64,000 bases of DNA, taken from JAVKSL01 sp050744225. GTDB taxonomy: Bacteria; Actinomycetota; Acidimicrobiia; Acidimicrobiales; JAJPHD01. The stretch covers positions 5,365 to 69,364 of the forward strand of contig JBOGGT010000134.1 in NCBI GenBank assembly GCA_050744225.1, given 5' to 3'. Below are positions 32,749 through 41,497 of the stretch, in pieces. Both the position numbers and the translations under genes were made by a program. How positions within the stretch are numbered: the first letter of the stretch is position 1; every line of letters starts with the position of its first letter. The notes below the pieces were generated by a model. The model was not told where the DNA came from and did not search any database. It was given only the letters and a program-made list of their open reading frames with translations.

Positions 32749-33702
32749 GTGTGGGCGGTGACCATCTCCGCTGGCGCCCTCGCCTGGCGGGAGCACGACA
32801 ACCCCGTACCTGAGGCGGGAGAGCTGCTGGTCGCGGTCCGGGCTGCGGGGGTGAACAACGCTGACCTGATGCAGCTGGCGGGGAACTACCCTCCCCCGCC
32901 CGGCAGCCCCGCCGACATACCTGGGCTGGAGCTGGCGGGCGAGGTAGTACGGCTCGGCTCCGGGGTGACCAGCTTCGAGGTGGGTGACCGGGTGATGGCA
33001 ATCGTGGGCGGTGGCGCCCAGGCCGAGCTGGCGGTGGTGCACGAGAGGGTGGCAATGCGCGTCCCGTCCGGGCTGGGGTGGGAGGCGGCGGGAGGGTTCC
33101 CGGAAGCGTTCACCACTGCGCACGACGCTCTATGGTCCCAGTGCGGGCTCGCGATGGGCGAGCGACTCTTGGTGAACGGCGCGGCCGGGGGCGTGGGCTC
33201 GGCGGCGGTCCAGCTGGGGGTGGCGACCGGGGCCAGGGTAACCGCGAGCATCCGGGCCGAGGCCCAGCGCGACGCCATGCTGGCTCTGGGCGCGCAGGCG
33301 GTGTGGGTCGTCGGCGGTCCGGGGGGCGGCGGTCCGGGCGGGCCGTTCGACGTGATCCTGGAGCTGGTCGGCGGGCCGAACATGGCCGCCAACCTGCGAG
33401 CGCTCGCCACGGGCGGGCGGATCGCGGTCATCGGCACAGGCGGGGGTTCGAAGTGCGAGCTGGACCTTGCTAGGCTGATGTCGCGGCGGGCAACGCTGCA
33501 CGGCTCGACCCTGCGTGCCCGCCCGCTGGAGGCCAAGGCCACCGCCGCTCGTGCGGTCGAGGCGCAGGTCGTGCCCCTCCTGGCCGACGGTCGTTTGCGT
33601 GTTCCGGTTGCCCAGGCCTGGCCCATGGAACAGGCCTCCTCGGCATACGAGCGCTTTGCTGCGGGCGGCAAGGTGGGCAAGCTGGTGTTGGTGACCAGCT
33701 GA
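32749..33702 (+). CDS. Quinone oxidoreductase-type medium-chain dehydrogenase (317 aa)
   Basis: Zinc-free MDR enzyme like NADPH:quinone oxidoreductase. Motifs: GVNNADLMQLAGNYP, PGLELAGEVVRLGSGV, then the nucleotide-binding LLVNGAAGGVGSAAVQLGVATGARV and VWVVGG, and a C-terminal VAQAWPMEQASSAYERFAAG. The cysteine ligands of zinc alcohol dehydrogenases are absent. NADPH-dependent reduction of quinones or enones is the usual activity. GTG start, no clear ribosome site; it follows the wall hydrolase gene by 35 nt but a functional link is not evident. Confidence 0.88.
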   Translation: MWAVTISAGALAWREHDNPVPEAGELLVAVRAAGVNNADLMQLAGNYPPPPGSPADIPGLELAGEVVRLGSGVTSFEVGDRVMAIVGGGAQAELAVVHERVAMRVPSGLGWEAAGGFPEAFTTAHDALWSQCGLAMGERLLVNGAAGGVGSAAVQLGVATGARVTASIRAEAQRDAMLALGAQAVWVVGGPGGGGPGGPFDVILELVGGPNMAANLRALATGGRIAVIGTGGGSKCELDLARLMSRRATLHGSTLRARPLEAKATAARAVEAQVVPLLADGRLRVPVAQAWPMEQASSAYERFAAGGKVGKLVLVTS

Positions 33703-33767
33703 TCGCCTCCGGGCCCTTTTCTGGCACGACATGGAACTGCCTCCGTGTCACGGGTGTCATAGCAGAC

Positions 33768-34492
33768 GTGAAACCTTTCCGAACCTCAATCCTTTTGACG
33801 CTGGGGGTGGGCACCGCCGTCCTCGGCCTGGCCGCCTGCGGTGGCGCCCCCACCAAGGCGGGCACCGGGGCCAGCTCGCCGACGACAACGGCCTCGACGA
33901 CAACGGCCTCGACAACCACGCTCAACTCCGCCGCAGCGAGCCGCTGTGCTGTGTCACAGCTCAGCGTCGCTCCCACCAACCGCGCGGCTGGCCTGGACAA
34001 CGTGGGAGTGGTCAACGTGCTGCGCAACATTTCGTCCACCAACTGCACCCTGGAGGCAGCTTCAGCGGCGCACTGTCACCGGGAGCCACTCCGCAGACCC
34101 TCACCAAGATGCTGAGCACGCCTACCTGTGGCACGGGATCCGGTACCATTGAGTCGACCGTCAGCCTCGGAGATGGCGTGCTGGGCATGCTCACGACCTC
34201 GAAGGGCAGCGTTTGTGACCTGCGCTGGAACCAGCGCGCCTGGATCATCGACATCGGGCAATCGGGCGGGACACTCGCACAGGTGAAGCCCCTGGCCACA
34301 CAGGTCATAAAGGCCATGACCACCGAGAACCTGCCGGCAGCGCGAGGGACCCTCGCAATCATCGACTCAGGAGACGGCCAGCACACCACGGCCTCCTGGC
34401 TTCAGGGCCAGGTCCTCTACCAGGTGGGGGGGTACCACCTGGCTTCGGTGGCACTGAGCCTGCTCGGCTCGGTGGCCAGGGTCTCAGGATAG
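33768..34492 (+). pseudogene. Lipoprotein gene disrupted by frameshift or fusion
   Basis: The N-terminal frame (from ATG 33768) encodes a lipoprotein signal with lipobox LAACGG (Cys about residue 24), a Thr/Ala-rich linker with a 15-bp TTTAS repeat, and a DUF4232-like segment (CAVSQLSVAP; GLDNVGVVNVLRNISSTNCTL). Around 34050 the sensible coding frame changes: the +2 shifted frame continues GALSPGATPQTLTKML through WLQGQVLYQVGGYHLASVAL to 34492. The two halves do not obviously belong to one protein, so either one gene lost bases or a deletion fused two genes. Neither intact product can be made without frameshifting. Confidence 0.6.
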
Positions 34493-34496
34493 GAGA

Positions 34497-34544
34497 GGGC
34501 CGGGCGGGCCTGCGACCACCGGGCCGGGCGGGCCTGCGACCACC
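34497..34544. repeat. Two 24-bp direct repeats
   Basis: Exact tandem copies of a 24-bp unit beginning GGGCCGGGCGGGCCTGCGAC, just after the lipoprotein pseudogene and before the convergent YqgE gene end. Confidence 0.85.
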
Positions 34545-34560
34545 GAGCCGGCACGAGGCG

Positions 34561-35373
34561 CTAGTTTGCGGAGGGGTCCTCAGGGTAGCCGGCCAGGATC
34601 GCCACCTCCGGGGATTGGCGACGCAGCACGGACTTCCACAAACCGCCTGGGTCGGTCGAGAACGCGTCCTCCTCCGACGGGTCCGCCACCATCCAGCCAC
34701 CCAGCCCCAGCTCGGAGGTGAGCTGGCCCGGACCCCAACCTGCGTAGCCTGCAAACACCCGCACCGTGGAGACCGAAGCCGCTGCGGCTGAGGGGTCTCC
34801 GTTGAGATCCAGGGTCCCGATGTCAGCCAAGACGGGTCGCCATCCCTGAGGCCTGTCAAAGGCGAGCTGTTCCAGCGGGCTCGGCTCGGGGATTGTCCCG
34901 GAGGTGGGGGCTGGCGGTGCCGGGGCACGCAGACGGCCGAGGCAGATCGCCGCGGCCGAGGCCACCGGGCCGCCCACGAACACCACTGCCGGTGCGGCCG
35001 CAAGGCCCACCCACTGACGCAGCGGTTCGCCAAGGTCCAGCTGACTGGGCCGGTTGAGCACCAGCCCGAGGCTGCCACCCGAGTCGTGGTGCAGCACGAG
35101 CACGACGGTCCGGGCAAAGTTGGGGTCCGCCATCACCGGCGCCGCCACCAGGAGCTTCCCCGACAAGTCGGGCTCCGAGTCCCTACCAGGGCCGTCCGGC
35201 CCGCCGGCGCCGCCAGACAGACCGGGTCTGGGCATGCCCCAGCCGGCGGTGTCGTCTCCGAGCGGGCCCCAGGCACTTGGTCCGAAGCCCTCCCACCGAC
35301 CTCCCTCCCACCGACCTCCCTCCCTCCCGGGATCAGGGGGGCGGGGCGGTTCTTCGTTCAGGATCACTCCCAT
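34561..35373 (-). CDS. YqgE/AlgH family protein (270 aa)
   Basis: UPF0301 family of unknown function. Core: LSGKLLVAAPVMADPNFART, then VVLVLHHDSGGSLGLVLNRPS, VVFVGGPVASAAAICL, and VRVFAGYAGWGPGQLTSEL. The first ~65 residues are an extra, low-complexity extension with a GGRWE pentapeptide repeated in 15-bp units; usual members are ~185 residues. The ATG start overlaps the end of guaA by 10 nt, so it is co-transcribed with guaA. No enzymatic activity is established for the family. Confidence 0.88.
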   Translation of the reverse strand: MGVILNEEPPRPPDPGREGGRWEGGRWEGFGPSAWGPLGDDTAGWGMPRPGLSGGAGGPDGPGRDSEPDLSGKLLVAAPVMADPNFARTVVLVLHHDSGGSLGLVLNRPSQLDLGEPLRQWVGLAAAPAVVFVGGPVASAAAICLGRLRAPAPPAPTSGTIPEPSPLEQLAFDRPQGWRPVLADIGTLDLNGDPSAAAASVSTVRVFAGYAGWGPGQLTSELGLGGWMVADPSEEDAFSTDPGGLWKSVLRRQSPEVAILAGYPEDPSAN

Positions 35374-36911
35374 TCGATGGTCCCCGGGGGTTTGGAGGTG
35401 ATATCCAGCGCCACCCGGTTCACCCCCGCCACCTCGTTGATGATCCGGCTCGACAGGCGCTCGCACAGCGACCAGGGCAGGCGCGCCCAGTCCGCGGTCA
35501 TGGCGTCATCGCTGGTCACCGCCCGGATCACCACCGGGTAAGCGTAGGTGCGCTCGTCCCCCATCACCCCCACGCTGCGGACCACTGGCAGGACCGCGAA
35601 GGCCTGCCACAGCTCGCGCTCCAGACCGGCCAGGCGCACCTCCTCGGTCACTATCGCGTCCGCAGCCCGCACTATGGCCACCCGCTCAGGGGTCACCTCC
35701 CCCACCACCCGAACGGCCATGCCGGGACCCGGGAAGGGCTGGCGCCACACGATCTCGTCGGGCAGGCCGAGCTCGGAGCCCACCGCGCGCACCTCGTCCT
35801 TGAACAGGGCGCGCAGCGGCTCGACCAGGCCGAAGCCAATCTCCGCCGGCAGGCCCCCCACATTGTGGTGCGACTTGATCGTCGCCGCGTGCGCGGTGCC
35901 CGACTCCACCACGTCTGGATACAGCGTGCCCTGGACCAGCCAGCGGGCGTCGGCGCGCTCGGAGGCCACCGCCTCGAACACCCGGATAAAAGCCTCGCCC
36001 ACTGCCTTTCGCTTGAGCTCGGGGTCCACCACCCCCTCCAGGGCGGCAAAGAATCGCTCCGAGGCGGCCACGGTTACCAGGTCCCCAGAGAAGGCGGCCC
36101 GTACCTGGGAGGCCTCCCCCTCGCGCATCAGGCCGGTGTCCACGAACACACAGGTCAGCTGGGACCCGACCGCCCGGCGCGCCAGCGCCGCCGCAACCGC
36201 TGAGTCCACCCCCCCCGACAACCCGCACAGGACGTGGTCCGCCCCGACCAGCTCTCGGATCGCCGCCACCGCCGAGGAGACGATCGATGCGGGCGTCCAG
36301 GTCCCCGCACAGCCGCAGACCTCGCGCACAAAGCGCCGGATGAGCGCCTGGCCTCCCTGGGTTTGGGCCACTTCAGGGTGAAATTGGACTCCGTAGAGCC
36401 GACGACCCGTGTCCTGGAGCGCAGCCACCGGGGCATCCGCTGTCGTAGCGGTCACCTCGAAGCCCGGCGGTGCGGCGGTGATCGCGTCGGCGTGGCTCAT
36501 CCACACGTCCGAGATGGCCGGCCAGCCGAGGAGCAGCCCCACCGGGCCGGCCGGCGCGCCGGCACTGGCGGTCACCGCCAGCTTTGTGCGGCCGAACTCG
36601 CCCCGCCCGGTCCGAGCGACCACCCCGCCCAGGGTCTGCGCAATCAGCTGGGCACCGTAGCAGATGCCCAGGACCGGCACCCCCGCCGACAGGATGGCAG
36701 GGTCGATCGCCGGCGCCCCCTCGACGTGAACCGAGCGCGGCCCCCCCGACAGGATGATCCCCGCCGGACCGCGCTCGCGGATTTCCGCCAGCGTGATGGT
36801 GTGCGGGACTATCTCGGAGTAGACCTGCGCCTCGCGGACCCGGCGGGCGATCAGCTGGGCGTACTGGGCGCCGTAGTCGACGACCAGCACCACCTCCTCA
36901 GCCGGGCTCAT
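35364..36911 (-). CDS. guaA: GMP synthase, glutamine-hydrolysing (515 aa)
   Basis: Converts XMP to GMP with ATP and glutamine. The N-terminal amidotransferase has the nucleophile Cys in VLGICYGAQL and the His/Glu pair in VQFHPEVAQT; the ATP-pyrophosphatase domain has the PP-loop GLSGGVDSAVAAALA, and the C-terminal dimerisation domain ends IEWE as usual. Start chosen at ATG 36911; TATTCT ends 6 nt upstream. Together with guaB3 nearby this recalls the guaB3-guaA neighbourhood of mycobacteria. YqgE is coupled downstream. Confidence 0.96.
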   Translation of the reverse strand: MSPAEEVVLVVDYGAQYAQLIARRVREAQVYSEIVPHTITLAEIRERGPAGIILSGGPRSVHVEGAPAIDPAILSAGVPVLGICYGAQLIAQTLGGVVARTGRGEFGRTKLAVTASAGAPAGPVGLLLGWPAISDVWMSHADAITAAPPGFEVTATTADAPVAALQDTGRRLYGVQFHPEVAQTQGGQALIRRFVREVCGCAGTWTPASIVSSAVAAIRELVGADHVLCGLSGGVDSAVAAALARRAVGSQLTCVFVDTGLMREGEASQVRAAFSGDLVTVAASERFFAALEGVVDPELKRKAVGEAFIRVFEAVASERADARWLVQGTLYPDVVESGTAHAATIKSHHNVGGLPAEIGFGLVEPLRALFKDEVRAVGSELGLPDEIVWRQPFPGPGMAVRVVGEVTPERVAIVRAADAIVTEEVRLAGLERELWQAFAVLPVVRSVGVMGDERTYAYPVVIRAVTSDDAMTADWARLPWSLCERLSSRIINEVAGVNRVALDITSKPPGTIEWE

Positions 36912-36945
36912 CCCCCGAGAATAAAGGGGCCGCCGTCCCGCCGGC

Positions 36946-37023
36946 ACTCAGCCCGGAACTCAGCCCGTCACTCAGCCCGGAACTCAGCCCGGAACTCAGC
37001 CCGTCACTCAGCCCGGCACTCAG
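36946..37023. repeat. 12-bp tandem repeat, about 6.5 copies
   Basis: Units ACTCAGCCCGGA and ACTCAGCCCGTC alternate without spacers. The array sits between the guaA promoter and a Uma2 remnant and overlaps the remnant's stop. Not CRISPR-like. Confidence 0.9.
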
Positions 37024-37260
37024 GCCAGCCCCAACAGCTCGTCCACCCTCAGCTCCACGCCGGGGAGTCCTTCGATCACCAGTGTCTCGCCCCGCTGGGC
37101 ATGGCGGACATCAGCGAAACCCTCAGGGCCGGGGCTGGTCAACCGAATAGAAGTCGGCACGGGGATGCAGCACGGCCACGTCCGGCTCTGGCAATGAATA
37201 GTCGTCCAGCTGGACCGGGTTCTGGACGGACACGATCGCCCGGCCCACCGTGGCCACCAC
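37020..37260 (-). pseudogene. Uma2-family remnant with internal deletion
   Basis: One frame gives VQNPVQLDDYSLPEPDVAVLHP, closely like VQCPLQLDDYSEPEPDLALLHP of the intact Uma2 gene at 39197-39769; a different frame then gives FADVRHAQRGETLVIEGLPG and LRVDELLGLA, the family's C-terminus. The N-terminal half and the catalytic-core strand between these pieces are missing. It abuts a truncated beta-helix protein, so this is a rearranged remnant. Confidence 0.7.
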
Positions 37261-37748
37261 GAGCAATGCATTGCGGCATTGTCGATGGCACCGCCGTCGG
37301 TGGTGGCGGTGTTGGCCGAGAAGGTGGAGTGGGTGACGGTGAGGGTGCCGCCATCTCCGCTGTAGATGGCGCCGCCGCTCTCGTTGCCAGTCTGGGGGGA
37401 GCCGTCCGGCTCGATGGTGACCGGTTCGGTCGCTGTTCCGTGGTTCAGGGTGAAGTTGCCCACGTAGTCGGTGCTGGTGTCACCCGCTGTGCCAGGGGTG
37501 GCCAGCTAGATCGTATCGCCGTCGCCTACCAGGGACAGGGCCTGGGTGAGGGTGCACTGGCTGGCTGGGGTGGTGGTCTGGTCACAGCTGGTGGGCGAGG
37601 TGCCACTTGCCGAGGCAGGCGAAGTCAAGGCGCTCAGCCCGGCACCCGCCAGGCCAGCACAAAGGACGACCGCCACAGCGGGCCGGGCCAGGGAACGCGC
37701 CATCACCCGGCTTGCCTGCCCCAGGCTGGATCGCTTCGGACCACCCAC
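37261..37748 (-). pseudogene. Secreted beta-helix surface protein, truncated, with in-frame stop
   Basis: The N-terminus has a signal peptide (ARPAVAVVLCAGLAGAGL, cleavage near ASASG) and a start-of-mature CTLTQALSLVGDGDTI segment typical of choice-of-anchor / CSLREA-like surface proteins. An in-frame TAG at 37506-37508 follows immediately; the same frame then continues sensibly with YVGNFTLNHG, SGGAIYSGDGGTLTV and HSTFSANTATTDGGAIDNA, a right-handed beta-helix repeat, before it breaks into Uma2-like sequence. So it is a pseudogene with one nonsense change and a 3' truncation. Confidence 0.65.
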
Positions 37749-37939
37749 CGCGTGCGTCTTCTAGCACTCCTCGCCCATAGATAGGGGCCACCGTGGCCTC
37801 GCGCACAGGATTACCCCGAGCTTGGCGCCGAGCAAGGATCACGGCGCCCGCACCGGCAGCTGCGCCCGCCGGGACTACGGCGGGTCGGGGGAGGGCACCG
37901 CGGGCCGGCACCACCGCCGCAAATTAACAAAAAGGTCCC

Positions 37940-39103
37940 TCAGGCGCCCATGCCCACGCCCTGGGCACGCTGGGCGGCCTTGCCCTCGCTCATCAGGGCG
38001 GGTGCGACCATCACCTCGGCCTTCTGGAACTCCTTGACGGTGGCGTAGCCGCAGGTGGCCATGGAGGTGCGCAGGGCGCCGAACAGGTTCATCCGCCCGT
38101 CGTTCTCGTGCGCCGGGCCGACGAGAACCTCGGCCAGGCTGCCGCGGGTCTCGGTACGGATACGAGCCCCTCTCGGCAGCGTCGGGTGGAATGTAGCCAT
38201 TCCCCAGTGATACCCGCGCCCCGGCGCCTCGGCGGCTGCGGCGAGGGGCGAGCCGATCATCACCGCGTCGGCCCCGCAGGCGATGGCCTTGCAGACGTCC
38301 CCGCCCCGGCTCATGCCGCCGTCGGCGATGACGTGGCAGTACACGCCGGTCTCGTCCAGATGGCGGATGCGCGCGCCGGCCGCGTCGGCGATCGCGGTGG
38401 CCTGGGGAACGCCCAGGCCGAGCACTCCCCTGCTGGTGCAGGCGTTGCCGGGACCGACCCCGATGAGGATCCCGGCCGCCCCGGTGCGCATCAGGTGCAG
38501 GGCGGCCTGGTAGGAGGCACACCCCCCGACGATCACCGGAAGGTCGAGCTCCCGAATGAAGCGCTTGAGGTTGAGCGGCTCGACGCTGCGAGAGACGTGC
38601 TCCGCGGACACGACCGTGCCCTGGATCACCAGCAGGTCAAGCTCGGCGGCGAGGATCGCACCCAGCAGCTCCTGGGTGCGTTGGGGGGTGACCGCCGCAG
38701 CCGAGACCACCCCGGCGGAGCGGATCTCGCGGATGCGCTCGGTAACCAGCTCGGGGCGGACCGGCTCGGCGTAGATCTGCTGCATCCGGGCAGTGACCTT
38801 GTCACCTTCCAGAGCCGCGATCTCCTCCAGTACCCCGGTGGGGTCCTCATACCGGGTCCACAGGCCCTCCAGGTTGAGCACCCCGACCCCGCCCAGGCGG
38901 CCCACCTCGATGGCGGTCGCCGGGCTTACCACCCCGTCCATTGCGGCGGCCATCAGCGGCAACTCGAAGCGGAATGCGTCGATCTCCCAGGAGATGTCCA
39001 CGTCCTCGGGGTCCCTGGTGCGCCGGGACGGCACGATCGCGATGTCGTCGAACCCATAGGCCCGCCGCCCCGACTTGCCAATGCCAATCTCAAGCTCAGC
39101 CAT
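37940..39103 (-). CDS. guaB3: IMP dehydrogenase-related protein GuaB3 (387 aa)
   Basis: GuaB3-type member of the IMPDH/GMP reductase family found throughout actinobacteria. Begins AELEIGIGKSGRRAYGFDDIAIVPSRRTRD; the barrel includes LPLMAAAMDGVVS, VIVGGCASYQAALHL, the loop with Cys in GPGNACTSRGVLGLGVPQ, and VIADGGMSRGGDVCKAIACGADAVMIGSPLA. There are no CBS domains. Its reaction is not settled in the family; the setting near guaA agrees with a purine link. Start at ATG 39103; TATCCT ends 7 nt upstream, consistent with a leaderless mRNA. Confidence 0.92.
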   Translation of the reverse strand: MAELEIGIGKSGRRAYGFDDIAIVPSRRTRDPEDVDISWEIDAFRFELPLMAAAMDGVVSPATAIEVGRLGGVGVLNLEGLWTRYEDPTGVLEEIAALEGDKVTARMQQIYAEPVRPELVTERIREIRSAGVVSAAAVTPQRTQELLGAILAAELDLLVIQGTVVSAEHVSRSVEPLNLKRFIRELDLPVIVGGCASYQAALHLMRTGAAGILIGVGPGNACTSRGVLGLGVPQATAIADAAGARIRHLDETGVYCHVIADGGMSRGGDVCKAIACGADAVMIGSPLAAAAEAPGRGYHWGMATFHPTLPRGARIRTETRGSLAEVLVGPAHENDGRMNLFGALRTSMATCGYATVKEFQKAEVMVAPALMSEGKAAQRAQGVGMGA

Positions 39104-39196
39104 AAATGCGAGGATAGAAGCTCTATGATTTAAATTTGCTCGGTGCCCCCGGCCCTCCGTGCCCACCCCCGCCCCGTCGCGATTGCGAGCGCGTAG

Positions 39197-39769
39197 TCAG
39201 GCTGGTCCGAGGAGCCCTTCGACGCTCAGCGTCACCGTGGGCAACGCCCCGACTACCAGGGTCTCGTCCCGGCGGGCACGACGGGCATTGGCGTAGCCGT
39301 CAGGCCGCGGGTCGCCGAACACCCGGATCTCCATGGCGTTCACATCCACCACCCACAGCTCGGGAACGCCGGCTCGGGCGTAGCGGGGCGCCTTGAAGCT
39401 CACGTCCCAGTTGAGGGTGGAGTCCGCCACCTCGACGACGAGGAAGGCATCGCTCGCCGACGGGGCACGGCCTTCCCATGAATCGAGGCCGGGGTGCAAC
39501 AGGGCCAGGTCGGGCTCGGGCTCGGAGTAGTCGTCCAGCTGGAGCGGGCACTGAACCGAGACCAACGCCTGCTCCCCCACCGCGTGGACGAACAAGTGGT
39601 TAAGGCGCATCACGCAGACGTGGTGAGGATGAGCCATCGCTGCCATCTGGAATACCTCCCCGTCGATCAGCTCGAGGTGGGAGTCACCCTGGAAGAGCCC
39701 GGCCTCCCCCATGCGGCGCCACTGCTCCACGCTGAAGGCGTAACGGGTCGAGGCCTGGTCGAGCGCCAC
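39197..39769 (-). CDS. Uma2 family putative endonuclease (190 aa)
   Basis: Uma2/DUF820 family with a PD-(D/E)XK-like fold. N-terminal RYAFSVEQWRRMGEAGLFQGDSHLELIDGEVFQM, middle LDDYSEPEPDLALLHPGLDS, FLVVEVADSTLNWDVSFKAPRYARAGVPELWVVD, and the C-terminal SVEGLLGP. The acidic residues and Lys (EPDLA; EVADS; FKAPRYA) that form the nuclease-like site are intact. GTG start; TAGACT ends 6 nt upstream. Two decayed paralogues flank it (37020-37260 and 41222-41478), so this locus has been duplicated and lost repeatedly. No target is known. Confidence 0.88.
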   Translation of the reverse strand: MALDQASTRYAFSVEQWRRMGEAGLFQGDSHLELIDGEVFQMAAMAHPHHVCVMRLNHLFVHAVGEQALVSVQCPLQLDDYSEPEPDLALLHPGLDSWEGRAPSASDAFLVVEVADSTLNWDVSFKAPRYARAGVPELWVVDVNAMEIRVFGDPRPDGYANARRARRDETLVVGALPTVTLSVEGLLGPA

Positions 39770-39825
39770 GTCCTCAGTCTAGCTGTTGCCGCCTTGGCGG
39801 CGAATCTGGCGGTTAGCCTAGGAGC

Positions 39826-41214
39826 ATGAGTGCGGGCCAGTCGGCTGTGTCAGGGCCAGGTGGGCAGGACCCGGGCCGGCGGGTGGTGGTGGTCGGCGCG
39901 GGCTTCGCCGGGCTGGCGGTGGCCTCGGAGCTGGCGGGCGCGGCGGTAAGCGTGACGCTGGTCGACAGGCACCACTTCAACACATTCCAGCCTTTGTTGT
40001 ACCAGGTGGCCACCGCCGGGCTGAACCCCGGGGACATCGCCTACCCGGTTCGATCCTACGTGAAGGCGTACCCGGCGACCGACTTCCGCCGGGGCGTGGT
40101 GAGCGGGGTGGACCTGGGGGCTCGGGTGGTGTGCTTCGAGGACGGGGGGACGCTGGGATACGACTACCTGGTGTTGGCGGCGGGCGCGACAACCAACCAC
40201 TTCGGCGTCCCCGGAGCGGTCGAGCACAGCCGGGCGATCTACACCATGGAGGACGCCCTGGCGGTGCGTTCCCAGATCTTCAACCTCCTGGAGGCCGCCG
40301 CCGCCCGGACACTGGACGGCTCGGCGAGTGGCGGGTCGGCGAGGGACGGGTCGGCGAGTGGCGGGTCGGCGAGTGGCGGGTCGGCGGCCGGGCTGACGGT
40401 GGTGGTGGTCGGGGGCGGGCCGACCGGGATCGAGATGTCGGGCACGCTCGCTGAACTGCTGGCCATGGAGCTTGGCACGGCCTACCCGGACCTCTCCCCC
40501 GACGAGGCGCAGGTCATGCTGGTAGAACAGTCTGACCGCCTGCTGGCGGCATTTCATCCCAAGCTGGGCCGATACGCCGAGCGGGTGCTGCGGCGCCTGG
40601 GAGTGGAGGTGCGCCTCTCCCAGGCGGTTACCTCAATCGAAGAGGGCAAGGTGACCCTGTCGTCGGGTGAGGTGATCGGGTGTGGCCTGGTGGTCTGGGC
40701 GGCAGGGGTTGGGGCCGGGCCTCTGGCCGCTTCCCTGGACGTCACCAAGGCCCGCGGCGGCCGCCTCGCGGTGGGTCCGGACCTGCGCCTAGTCGGCCAG
40801 GACTCGGCCTTCGCCATCGGGGACATGGCCGGGGCACTAGCCGAGCCCGGCGGGTCGGGCAGGTCGGCTGCCGGGTCGGGCAGGTCGGGCGGGGCGCTGC
40901 TGCCCCAGCTGGCCCAGCCCGCCATCCAGGAGGGCCGACACGCGGGGCGCCAGATCCGCCGGCTGATGGAGGGCTTGGACACTGTGCCATTCGCCTACCA
41001 CGACAAGGGCACCATGGCCACCATCGGGCGCCGCGCCGCAGTGGCGCAGCTGCCCGGCGGTATTCGCCTGTCGGGCACCGCGGCCTGGCTCGCATGGCTG
41101 GGACTGCACCTGGTCACCCTGGTAGGGTTCCGCAACCGGGCATCGGTCCTGTTGAACTGGGCCTGGCGCTATGCCTCCTGGCACCGCGGAACCCGGGTGA
41201 TCGTGGGCGATTAG
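39826..41214 (+). CDS. ndh: Type II NADH dehydrogenase (462 aa)
   Basis: Single-subunit membrane-associated flavoprotein that passes electrons from NADH to quinone without pumping protons. FAD-binding RVVVVGAGFAGLAVASEL, NAD-binding LTVVVVGGGPTGIEMSGTLAEL, and a second FAD contact LVGQDSAFAIGDMAGAL; AQPAIQEGRHAGRQIRRL is typical. A C-terminal hydrophobic segment (about residues 415-440) fits membrane attachment. Two in-frame repeats widen surface loops: SASGG (15-bp units, about residues 165-190) and GGSGRSAAGSGRSGG (about 345-360). Could supply quinol to the alternative oxidase encoded at 12449-13255. Confidence 0.9.
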   Translation: MSAGQSAVSGPGGQDPGRRVVVVGAGFAGLAVASELAGAAVSVTLVDRHHFNTFQPLLYQVATAGLNPGDIAYPVRSYVKAYPATDFRRGVVSGVDLGARVVCFEDGGTLGYDYLVLAAGATTNHFGVPGAVEHSRAIYTMEDALAVRSQIFNLLEAAAARTLDGSASGGSARDGSASGGSASGGSAAGLTVVVVGGGPTGIEMSGTLAELLAMELGTAYPDLSPDEAQVMLVEQSDRLLAAFHPKLGRYAERVLRRLGVEVRLSQAVTSIEEGKVTLSSGEVIGCGLVVWAAGVGAGPLAASLDVTKARGGRLAVGPDLRLVGQDSAFAIGDMAGALAEPGGSGRSAAGSGRSGGALLPQLAQPAIQEGRHAGRQIRRLMEGLDTVPFAYHDKGTMATIGRRAAVAQLPGGIRLSGTAAWLAWLGLHLVTLVGFRNRASVLLNWAWRYASWHRGTRVIVGD

Positions 41215-41221
41215 TTGCGTT

Positions 41222-41478
41222 CGGCGGTTCCGTTCGGACCGGACCCAGCAACGCGTCCACGCTGAGGCGAAGCCTGGTCAGGTGGTTGACGCAGACGAAG
41301 CGCGGGTGGCCAATGGCGTTCGTCTCGAATGTCTCCCATCGATCAGCTCGACCAGCGAGTCCTCGTCGAGAAGGCCGACCTCGGCAATGAGGTGCCATTC
41401 CCTCACGCTGAAGGCGTAGCGGCGGGGAGCCTGGTCAATCAATGTCGCCAGCTTATTGCGCACCCCGTGGGCTCGCAT
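41222..41478 (-). pseudogene. Second Uma2-family remnant (frameshift and internal deletion)
   Basis: The ATG-initiated frame gives RYAFSVREWHLIAEVGLLDEDSLVELIDG, matching the intact paralogue, and then loses sense. A shifted frame continues ETFETNAIGHPRFVCVNHL and jumps to LRLSVDALLGP, the family's C-terminus, so about 100 residues are missing. It is divergent from the VapC remnant. Confidence 0.75.
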
Positions 41479-41497
41479 TTCGGGTTAGGATCAACCT

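Noticed and set aside
36946..37023. Possible CRISPR array
   Set aside because: Units of 12 bp follow one another without spacers; the same is true of 49702-49836 and 26983-27063. No cas genes are present, and the Cas4-like genes belong to an MrfAB-type operon.
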